Source: Venturia oleaginea
Lineage: Eukaryota > Ascomycota > Dothideomycetes > Venturiales > Venturiaceae
DNA length: 64,000 nt
Direction: 5' to 3'
Assembly: GCA_013176395.1 (NCBI GenBank)
Contig: JABMLP010000012.1
Location: 868,001 to 932,000 of the forward strand
Part shown: positions 21,501 to 30,562 of the stretch, one piece after another
Position numbering within the stretch: the first letter of the stretch is position 1
Layout: the number at the start of each line of letters is the position of its first letter
Position numbers and translations under genes: made by a program
Notes under the pieces: generated by a model
What the model saw: only the letters and a program-made list of their open reading frames with translations
What the model was told of the DNA's origin: nothing
Databases searched by the model: none

Positions 21501-24500
21501 AGAACGGCGATCAGCGAATCACCGTCTGCAAACAGGCTATAGACTTTCAAGAAGCGGCCGCTGCGTTCGGGGAAGCATCCCGCCTTCATGGGCTAGACGG
21601 CTTTCCGTAAGTCGAAGTCTGCTAGCTGCTCACCAGCTTCCGGAATCATGGGTGAGCGTTCAGCCTCGAAGCCCGATTCCGTGGTGCGAGAGATACCTAA
21701 TCACCGCTGAAGATGTTTCTTTTGGGAGCCCCAAAAACGCACCTCCACAGAATTCATCAATCTGCGCCCGGGACAGAGAACGATTACATAGTACAACCAG
21801 TAAATTGTTTCGTAATTCATCTCGCCGGCCATGATTCCCAGCAAACTTATTTTGACAATCCCAAAACTCATCGACGTCAGGAACGCACAAGCGAAAGTGA
21901 GCATGAGCTGTCTCCTATAACGCGTAGCCGCGTCTTCTTTGTGTCTGCTTATTCTCTTCCCGGAACAAGGACCCTTTTTTGCTCGGTAGGCGTACAACTT
22001 GTTCTCGGTGTGTGACATTTGCCAGATGTCGCGAACAATCGGCATCGCTCTTTGAGGCGATATTCCACAATTTGTTTCGATGCATCCCAGCAGCAGTTGC
22101 AAACAAAACGATCAATCATGAGCTCGCCCTGGTCGCAAACAAACTCAAAGCTCGGCTTGGAGCATGCCTGTCGCAACAAAATTGAGAAAAATGGAAATGC
22201 ACGGTCAAGTTAGCCGTGGACGAGCCAATCTAACTGGGCTGATGGGCTTCTGGAAACACGCTAGAAGCATGTCGGCTCGCTAGATTATTCCGTTTGATCT
22301 TCGCCGCCTACTCAAGTTGATGAGTTTCAGACCCATGGGCACGTCCATGTGGTCTGCCCTGGCGTGCCTGGGGAAGCTGAAAGCTCGTGAGAATACCCGC
22401 TTCGAAGTCCATATTGATGCCTCTCGATTCTCTTATGCTCGCCGCAAACAAAGAGATATGAGAGACTTTACGCCTGCTTGCCCTCTCCGCAAATGCAACT
22501 CGATGAAATGGGTTCCAAACGTCGCCGGCCAGGGTCGCATCACATTCCAAACCGCAGCCTTGACTCCCTTTAGATTGGATCGCGACAGGTCAAGTCTTTT
22601 TTCCCTTGGTCATCACTCAATCCCAGAAAGCTCGGTAAGAGTTCCAGGGTACTTTTACAGCCGCAAACGCGCATCGGCATGGCGCACGGGATGCTGGTGC
22701 CTATCTGCATTGTTGCATTTGGCATGTCCTTCTTTCACGGCATATGAAGAATGTGTTTGCTTTTATGGCCAGTTCGCCATATTCTCTTTGTTGGGATTTT
22801 CATTCCCGGGCGCCAGGACAAACGCTTTGATCGATTGTGGTGGCCTCCACAAAATGACTCGTAGCTCGACCGTTGGGAATGAGAACGAAACTGACCTGGT
22901 CTCAAACGACTCGCTTGTTGTGTGTAGACACCGGGAACGTATAGTAGTGGTTCAGGATTTGAGCTCGCTCCCGTCGCCTTTCGCAATCGCTTTGCATCTG
23001 AACATACTCGTGCTGATTCTCGAGCTTTATTTTTCGACTTAGTTTGTTTTGTAAGTCAAAATTGCTGATAGATCATTGAGGGCCTGACCGGCGTCTCGAG
23101 CCGCATGTCCGATCTATCACGTTACTATGTTGAGATGATTAGATCGCTGGTGCGCTCTGTAGTGTCGCCGTTGGTCCCGTCTGTCCTTGTCGAACGAAGA
23201 GATAATTATGAGGTCGGTAGAGTAGGTTAATATTCAGTTTGATGGCAAATTAGCCACCGATATCAATATGAATTGCTTTAGAAATTGTTCGACATAGTTT
23301 CGAAACTCAAGAGTTTCAGGTTCAAAAATCAAGGCAGTCGCTTATTTGGAATACATATCTCCACACGCCAAGGGCAATACAGAATTGATGAGAAGTGGCA
23401 TCCGCGTCCAAAGCCTCCGCGAAAAATACTTCCATAACAGGCGCGCGCAATAATTGCGGGCCATCCCAGACCCAGCGAACGGCTGATGGACAGGGAGAGA
23501 GCGGATCGTAGGCCGGATGCGATTCTGGGTAGACTTGTGCTTTTTCGCTCGTTTGTGTGGTAGCCGATCAATTCATCTTGGGTCCTGGACTCTTGGGACT
23601 TTTGTGATTGTGAAAAAGCCACACAGCTCGAATTATCCAGAAAAGAAGCTACGGGCGGGAATTCCGAAGGGGCGGTCCCGAACGAGCAAACCATGCGCAT
23701 GCAGGGGGGACGAATGCACGGAGGATTTACTAAGTACTATACACACGTGGAAAATACTGATGAGCATCAGGGTTGTGATGGTCTTCGGATGCTGTTTGCG
23801 ATCGATCTTTGGCCTGTCTCCTTCCTCCGCACCCGAGAGTAGTAGTTTCGAGGAATTGCCATGCCACATGCATCTCGTGGAATCGTTCCCAGGCTGCCCT
23901 CACGGCCAGAGCCAGGCGGGATCAGATCGATCACTGCGGGATGAAGAACGGCATTTGTTTCCAGCATCGTCGCGACCATCATCCATGGGTAGGGTCTCGC
24001 TCCACCTCCACCAGAATGAACCTAGATTTTCTTCCAAGATTTGCCAAAACGGACATGTTTCCATCGACGGCCGACCCATCGATTTCTGTTGAATACACGT
24101 CGTATTCGGATGACCCTACGTGAAGCACCGGTCTAAATTCCATCCACTCGTTCACGAAAAGACAATTAGAGCACCTTGTTTCTGCATCTCCATATCACAA
24201 CATGGCCATGACGATGAATTGGTGGCTATGTTTAGCAGCATTCACTATCGCCAAGCTCTCTGGACCAACTTGTGAGTACTCAGCATGCTGTGCCTCATTG
24301 ACGCGACGACGAGGACACAAATTTCCAATATTCACCAGACAAGGCGACCAACTACAGAGTCAGGATACGATATGACGAATATAGACGGCCGATCCAATCG
24401 CTTTGAGGACATCTATCGTATCAGCACTGCTCAGGAATAGATAAATCGCTTTCCCATTGCGGATACCGACCACTCTCTCGGAACGGCACGACGGATGGCT

Positions 24501-26093
24501 GCATCGCAATCGCCTCCGTACGAGTCCGGTACTCGATAGATTTGGTGTTAAAATGTTATGTCGGGACTGGTCATACGGGACTACTTTTATTGTCGGATAG
24601 CTGCCACGCAAACGCCAACGAGTTGGTGCTCGTGCAACTGTTGCTAATTCCAGGTCTCTGGGGAACCCGTTTAAGCTTACAGATGGGGGGACGAATAGAC
24701 CAGAAGCGATTGTAATCTTCCGATCGCCCTTCTGCAAGTGCTCGGGTGTGCGACGTTGTGTTTGTGAGGAGTCAGCCTTTACGACCTTCAATGACCTGGC
24801 TTGCAGATGCTGTGACGCGTGGTGGCTATTTTGGCTTGATTGGGTAACTACCTGGTATGTCTCAGCCACCTATGATAATACTTTCTGCGGCTCACTAATT
24901 ATCGATTATGCACTACATACATCCTCGGACACACGAGATGGATTCATCATCTGATTCACGCCATCTACGTATCGATCTAGGAGGTTGCCTTTTCTTTTCG
25001 GCTTGTCCGAAAATGTTCAGCAGTGGGATCATCAAATGCGTCAGCGAACATGTAGATCAGCCTGCTGGTTTGATTCTTGAAGCTTCACTGAAAACATCAC
25101 CATCGCATCGATCAATTCGAAGTGTGCGAAAATCGTGAAGCTACTCACTACATCGTGACACTAAAATCAAACAGGCAAACAAGGCGCATCAAACAAGCAG
25201 ACTCCACAGTAACACCAAGGTCCCTGCCTAAACTGGGTTAGCACCAGGACCCTTTTTCATCCTGCCGCTAGCCCAAAAAGCGCAAGCACAACGATTCCTA
25301 TCATCCGACTGATCGAGTCATCGAGTCTCGACACCGTACATTTCGCTCAGAGTCGCACCGGTAGCAGAGATCAAAGTTACCCATCACAGACATTTTTTGT
25401 ATTTACCCTCTGTAAAAGAGTACCAGTGGCGGTGGTCTAGACCAATCGACATGGTTCTAAGGAAGAGGCTCCTTTGCTTTATTTTCGTGCCTGTTGTAGG
25501 GCTGACTGGACTTGCCAATTCCGTCTCGCTTGATTTATCTCTATTGGTTATTATTAGCGGTCTGATATGGTCTGCGGTTTCTTAAAAGACTTTTTGGATT
25601 TCTTTGCAGGTGTGATTGAGATTATGACAGGCACCTGTAATCTGTATGGTAAAGAAGAACTTCATAGCCATGTAAAACTCCCGTGTATTCTAGAGATGTA
25701 AATTGGCCCCCACGTCGCCACCAGTGACCAGATAATCCGATTACATCGAAGTGGAGCGCGAGAGTCTAGAGTAAGGATTAACGACGATGTGTGGTTATCT
25801 CAAAGAGATCAATCTCGATGTCGAATTCTCAGTCCAAGTGGATTGACTGACGCCTTTGTCCTGATCTTCGTAGAATAGAAAGCAATTATTAGTCGATATC
25901 ATGGATATCCATGATCATATTCAAAGATCAAATGGAGTTTATAAAGTCTGTCCGTTTCTTACCTAGTATGATTTAATATGCCCTTCAAATTGTAAGATTA
26001 GTGAGTTGATTATTTTCTTAACCTCGAAGAAATAGAAATGGTTTATGAAGCGGGTTTCGAGTACGACATTCATATATTTGGGCAATTCATGTA
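18568..26093. other. Gene-poor block, about 7.5 kb
   Basis: I find no gene here with family support. The longest ORFs (22317-23042 plus, 241 codons; 23517-24092 plus, 191 codons) have unnatural residue composition and no motifs. A spliced candidate peptide at 24202-24406 is listed separately at low confidence. A minus-strand stretch around 21700-22140 has a faint resemblance to a fungal rhodopsin-domain helix but is not defensible. The block ends at the TA flank of pogo copy 2. Confidence 0.5.
24202..24406 (+). CDS. Candidate short secreted peptide, 45 aa (uncertain)
   Basis: Two exons, 24202-24271 and 24339-24406. The 67-bp intron starts GTGAGT and ends CACCAG. The ATG sits in a good context (CACAACATGGCC). 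The N-terminus MAMTMNWWLCLAAFTIAKLS could be a signal peptide, followed by a short Arg/Tyr-rich tail. No family is recognised and a chance splice pair is quite possible. It is reported because gene-poor fungal regions often carry such peptides; RNA evidence is lacking. Confidence 0.25.
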
Positions 26094-26163
26094 TAACGTA
26101 TTCCACCACCGAGCCGGCCACACTACCGAGCCGGCCACTTTTCCTTGGCACGACCAACTCATA

Positions 26164-27654
26164 TTACGCCTCTTCAATTTTATCGCTATCAACAATAGAT
26201 TCCAAGTCTGTCGTGCTGCTATCTGATTCAGAAGATATCTCAATATCCTTTTTACACGTTCGCGCATTGTACCCAGTCGCGCCGCAGTTCCCACAGCGCC
26301 GTAAAGCTGGCCGGGCTGTTTCTTGATCACCACTACCACGAGCCTTCTTTGATTTCTGAGGCGCAACAGACGCCTCAGCAGCTACCTGCGCTGCTGCAGT
26401 CCCGTACTCTATGGTACCACCTTGCTGGATCCACTTACTTTTGCGCGATTTTCGCTTCGTCATTACTGCCAATTGCTCTTCAAGCTCGTGGTTTCGTGCA
26501 ATAAGTAGAGCGTTCTGGTGCAGCATCAATTCAGCGCCCTTGACAAGCTGAGAGAAGCCAGTCTGCGCAGTAACTGGTGACCGAGTGAAAGATTCGCGTA
26601 CAAGCTTTGATTGAGATCCAAATTCTTGAGTATTGCTTGAAATCTTCGACTGCCACGGCGTCTCCTGCGGTGGAGGTGCTGGTGGAGTATTGGCCGTACT
26701 TCAAGGCAATCCAATACCACCTCCGCGTTAATAGGGAATAGCCCTACCATCTCAAAAGCCTTTCGACAGTTCTCTTTTGTAAACACGTCGAAAAACGCGT
26801 CTTTGAAGGCCGGCAGGAAGCCTTCTTTGTTGATACGGTAGACGCGTCTTTGTATGCGCGTCAAAGTGCTTCAACCACTTAAGACCAAGCACATTGTTTG
26901 TCCAGCCGTTCTCAGAGACTGAGAGCTTCCAATTCCGTGGTATATCTGCCTCCTCATACCACGCAGAGATGTGAACGCGTCCTTTGTAGATAATTAAGGG
27001 CGGGGTCGCATATCCAGCGGCGCAGATACTCTGGGTAACTGTAACCCACTCGCGATTGCCTGGCTGGATCAAATTAGGCCGTGTACGTCTTTCAGAAGCT
27101 GTGACGACCTTCATTGACCCAATAACGCCCATCTGGAAGCGAATCTCGTCAAAGTTGTGCGTATCCTTGTCGTGGATGCCGTACTTGGCTTTAGTATCTG
27201 CAACGAGCTTGAACCACGCGCCGATAATCTCTGGGTCTTCCTGTAGTCTTCTCTGCCTATCCTTGGCTCGATTGAAGGCCATCTTGAGCTCATCTGAGCG
27301 CGTTACGAACCTCTCAGCCCAGTTTTTCCCTACTGGCTCTCCACCGCGTACACCCAGCAGTTTATCCGCCATATCTGCCACCTCACACAGCCGGGGCGCA
27401 AATCCTCGCAAATCCAGGTCGAGGATATATTGTACAAGCGTTTGCTCTTCTGTTGCAGTGAGCTTATGGGAGTTTGGGCGAGTTTGAGATTGAGAGGTAA
27501 TTCCGCAGAGCCGATCAGAGAGCCTTTGGTGTTTGATGTTGAAGGCTGCAGCAGCGCGCCGGAGGCTTTGAAATTGGCCAGAGATATAGGCCTGAAGAGC
27601 GAGATCAATTCTGCCTTCTTCTTGAACGGCTATCGCGTTGCGTTGTTGAGACAT
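26164..27654 (-). pseudogene. Pogo transposase pseudogene, copy 2
   Basis: Starts MSQQRNAIAVQEEGR at 27654. HTH regions and the first catalytic Asp (NFDEIRFQMG) are present. An internal deletion of about 208 bp relative to copy 1 (equivalent to roughly 9383-9590) joins the frame at ACGCGTC and removes both the LDGHESH and LQPLDV segments, hence two of three catalytic Asp residues. The downstream part is out of frame. The C-terminal zinc knuckle has His replaced by Tyr (GATGYNARTC). The N-terminal HTH region differs more from copies 1 and 3 than those do from each other, so this is a separate subfamily. No activity is possible. Confidence 0.9.
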
Positions 27655-27672
27655 TGCGTGTTGAAGAGGATA

Positions 27673-27864
27673 TGTCACCGCAAGCAAAAGAGGTCATAGG
27701 TAGGTCTATTGCTCTAAGTACTGGGTGTGATAAGAGAATCTTAGGTAGAGAGCAAAAGACCTCGGAAGCGCAAAGATGTGGCGCTTTAGCCACAGGTGGC
27801 TGTGTACGCCACGCTAAGATCACGAAGTAACGTGACTGCAGGATAGCCATGCCGTGCCGTCACA
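27673..27864 (-). mobile_element. 192-bp LTR-like element, insertion 2 (diverged)
   Basis: On the minus strand it starts TGTGACGGCACGG and ends GCTTGCGGTGACA. Flanking perfect 5-bp repeats read GGATA on the plus strand (27668-27672 and 27865-27869). It aligns along its whole length with the copies at 9012 and 29221 but is clearly diverged. Its near edge is 18 bp from the transposase ATG of pogo copy 2, so it replaced that gene's proximal promoter. Confidence 0.85.
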
Positions 27865-28168
27865 GGATAAGGGCTGTGCCAAGGAAAAGTGGCCGGCGCG
27901 GTGGTGTGGCCGGCTCGGTGGTGGAATACGTTATTCTTTTTCTTTTGTTTAAGAAACTCATTGATGCCTATCTTAAACCCGGGACTTTATTGTGAGATAC
28001 ACTCTTTGCTACCAGGAAGTGGGTTGTATCGTTTATGAGCTCAGGTTAACGAGGAGGTAAGTTCTGCTCAAGAATATGATTATGATTAACGTATTCCACC
28101 ACCCGAACCGCCACACCACCCAACCCGCCAAAATATGCCAAGACTATCACTTCCCCCATTTTCTGATT

Positions 28169-30067
28169 ATGTCTCAACAACACAACTCGTTATTACTTGA
28201 ACACGAAGGGAGACTTCAGCTTGCCCTCCAAGCCCTCCAAGCCGGCCAATTCCGAAGCCAACGGGCTGCTGCGCGCGCCTTTAACGTTAAACACCAGAAC
28301 CTCTATGAACGCGCCCGAGGAGTCCCATTTTTCCTCGAAAAACAACCAAACGGTCGGAAATTTACCCTTACTGAGGAGCAAACGCTTATCCAATATATTC
28401 TCGACCTCAATTCGCGAGGATTTGCGCCCCGGCTGTGTGAGGTGGCAGATATGGCGGATAAACTACTGGTATACGCGGTGGAGAGCCAGTAGGCAAAAAC
28501 TGGACTGAGAGATTCGTAACGCGCTCAGATGAGCTCAAGATGGCCTTCAATCGAGCCAAGGATAGGAAGAGTATACTACAGGAAGATCCAGAGATTATCG
28601 GCGCGTGGTTCAAGCTCGTTGCAGACACTAAGGCAAAGTACGGCGTCCACGATGAGGATACGCACAACTTTGACGATATTGGCTTCCAGATGGGCGTTAT
28701 TGGGTCAATGAAGGTCGTCACAGCCTCTGAAAGACGTACAAGGCCTGAACTCATCCAGCTGGGCGATCGCGAATGGGTTATGGTTATTCAGAACATCTGC
28801 GCAGCTGGGTATGCGACCCCGCCATTCATTATCTACAAAGGACGCGTTCACATCTCTGCGTGGTATGAGGAGGCAGATATACCACGGAATTGGAAGCTCT
28901 CAGTCTCTGAGAATGGCTGGACAAACAACGCGCTTGGTCTTGGGTGGTTGAAGCATTTTGACGCGTATACAAAGGCGCTGCAGGTAAAGGGGGGGTACAG
29001 GCTGCTTATCTTGGACGGTCATGAGAGCCATCTCAGCCAGGATTTCAAGGACTACTGCCTCGAAAATAAGATCCTAACCCTCTGCATGCCATCGCACTCG
29101 TCGCGTATACTCCAGCCCCTTGACGTGGTCTGCTTCTCGCCATTAAAGCACAAGTACTCCCAACGCATCCGGGACTTGGCGCGCCGACGCGTGTACCATA
29201 TCAATAAGGAAGGCTTTCTCTGTGACGGCACGGCATGGCTCCTTTGCCGTCACGTTACTTCATGGCTCGGGCGTATCGGCTTAGCCACATTGTGGCTAAG
29301 GCGCGATATCTTCGCGCCCTCGTAGTAACTCGTTCTCTACCGTAAATTCTATTATCACACTCAGTTCTTAGAACCCTAGTTCATTCTATACATCCTATCG
29401 CTGCCGTGACATTCTCCCTGCCTTTAAAGACACGTTTTTCGACGTGTTCACGGAAAAGAATTGTCGAACGGCTTTTGAGATGGTAGGGCTATTCCCTATT
29501 AACGCGGAGGTAGTGTTGGATCGCCTTGAAGTACGGCTACGTACCCCGCCAGAACCCCGTCTCCTAGAAACGCCGTGGCAGCCAAAGACTCCAAGCAATA
29601 CTCATGAATTTGGATCCCAATCCAAGCTCGTAAGCGAGTCTTTTACTCGGTCACCAGTTACTGTGCAGGCAGGCTTTTCACAGCTTGTTAAAGGCGCTGA
29701 ATTGATGCTGCACCAAAACGCCCTACTTGTTGCACGAAACCACGAGCTTGAAGAGCAATTGGCAGTAATGACGAAGCGAAAATCGCGTAAAAGAAAGCGG
29801 ATCCAGCAAGGTGGTACTATGGAGTATGGGACTGCAGCAGCGCGGGTAGCTGCTGAGGCGTCTGTTGCGCCTCAGGGATCAAAGAATGCTCGTAGTAGTA
29901 GTGGTCAAGAAACAGCCCGACCAACTCAAAGGCGCTGTGGGAACTGCGGCGCGACTGGGCACAATGCGCGAACGTGTAAAAAGGATATTGAGATATCTTC
30001 TGAATCAGATAGCAGCACGACGGACTTGGAATCTATTGTTGATAGCGATAAAATTGAAGAGTCGTAA
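28169..30067 (+). pseudogene. Pogo transposase pseudogene, copy 3
   Basis: Start MSQQHNSLLLEHEGR at 28169. A frameshift near 28466 (one base fewer than copy 1 in the DKLL region) leads to an early TAG at about 28490. From 28540 the frame is open again through the DDE core with NFDDIGFQMG, LLILDGHESH and LQPLDV all intact. The LTR-like insertion at 29221 interrupts the protein after KEGFL. The remaining C-terminus (29444-30067) carries the only intact CCHC knuckle of the three copies (CGNCGATGHNARTC). It is the best template for the ancestral domain order: HTH, CENP-B HTH, DDE, zinc knuckle, acidic tail. Confidence 0.9.
29221..29411 (+). mobile_element. 191-bp LTR-like element, insertion 3
   Basis: Starts TGTGACGGCACGG and ends CGCTGCCGTGACA. 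Perfect 5-bp repeats TTCTC lie at 29216-29220 and 29412-29416, and pogo copy 1 gives the empty site. About three base differences from insertion 1 over 191 bp. Orientation relative to the host transposon is opposite to that in copy 1, and the insertion point is different, so the two are independent insertions. Confidence 0.88.
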
Positions 30068-30225
30068 CATGAGTTGGTCGTGCCAAGAGATTTTGGCTGG
30101 TTGGGTGGTGTAGCGGTTCGGGTGGTGGAATACGTTATTGGTTATTCATTATTCATTTTGAGTCCCCCAATCATCAGGAGAAAAGAATCGGTTTCAGATA
30201 ATCTCGAAATAAGCTACGCAAAGAT

Positions 30226-30562
30226 TCATCGAGTCTCGTTTTCGAAGACTTTTATATCGCTCGTGGTAATGTTTACGGAAGGTGTAGGGGCAGAACCGGA
30301 ATATTTACAATTATCTAGTAGGTACATGGTACAATGCGTAGGCCCACCGAAACCAATCGACTCAATGCCACCGTTAGAAACAGTGACGCATTCATTAGGC
30401 AGCATGCAATGGTTCCGAGTGCATTTGCCAGTGAAATTAGGACCGGTACAATGGTCAACACAAGCCCCGAGTTTCTTGCGCTTCTCGACTTTGGAAATGG
30501 CGAAAGCTGATTTTGGATCGACGGAGTTGAGGCTGTGCTTGTGAGGTCGTCTACATCTGAAA
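30226..30562 (-). pseudogene. Fifth cysteine module, cut off by a frameshift
   Basis: Directly downstream of the stop of the cysteine-rich gene, another frame (stop at 30226) encodes a further module with LGACVDHCTGPNFTGKC, NHCMLPNEC, THCTMYLLDNC. It aligns closely with module 4 (LGTCIDHCTGAKFKGQC, NHCTSFNSC, TSCTIYTLPNC). No intron with GT-AG ends, adequate length and correct phase joins the two frames. The frame switches somewhere around 30575-30600, most simply by loss of one base. Confidence 0.7.

Larger units (their letters stand above)
26096..27931 (-). mobile_element. Fot1/pogo-type DNA transposon, copy 2 (defective)
   Basis: TA flanks at 26094-26095 and 27932-27933. The inverted termini begin ACGTATTCCACCACCGAGC and extend over about 55 bp. 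Each terminus holds two adjacent 17-bp direct repeats of the type CACCACCGAGCCGGCCA (26104-26120 and 26121-26137 on the left; 27890-27906 and 27907-27923 on the right). A 192-bp LTR-like element is inserted at 27673-27864, just upstream of the transposase start. About 208 bp of the transposase gene present in copy 1 is deleted. Only ~157 bp of other sequence separates this copy from copy 3, which lies in opposite orientation. Confidence 0.92.
28089..30135 (+). mobile_element. Fot1/pogo-type DNA transposon, copy 3 (interrupted)
   Basis: TA flanks at 28087-28088 and 30136-30137. Inverted termini begin ACGTATTCCACCACCCGAAC. The left end has two 17-bp direct repeats (28097-28113 and 28114-28130). 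Total about 2.05 kb including the nested 191-bp element at 29221-29411. It lies head to head with copy 2, so 26096-27931 and 28089-30135 form a large inverted repeat. The right end is 91 bp from the stop of the fifth module of the cysteine-rich gene at 30226. Confidence 0.92.

Noticed and set aside
21660..22140. Minus-strand frame with a hydrophobic helix (FLTSMSFGIVKISLLG) resembling a fungal rhodopsin-domain/PTH11-type segment
   Set aside because: Only one helix matches, neighbouring frames are broken and no exon chain could be built. A decayed pseudogene is possible but not supportable.
22317..23042. 241-codon plus-strand ORF
   Set aside because: No motif, no start context and an unnatural residue mix rich in Ser, Arg, Cys and His. 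The region is gene-poor, so long chance ORFs are expected.
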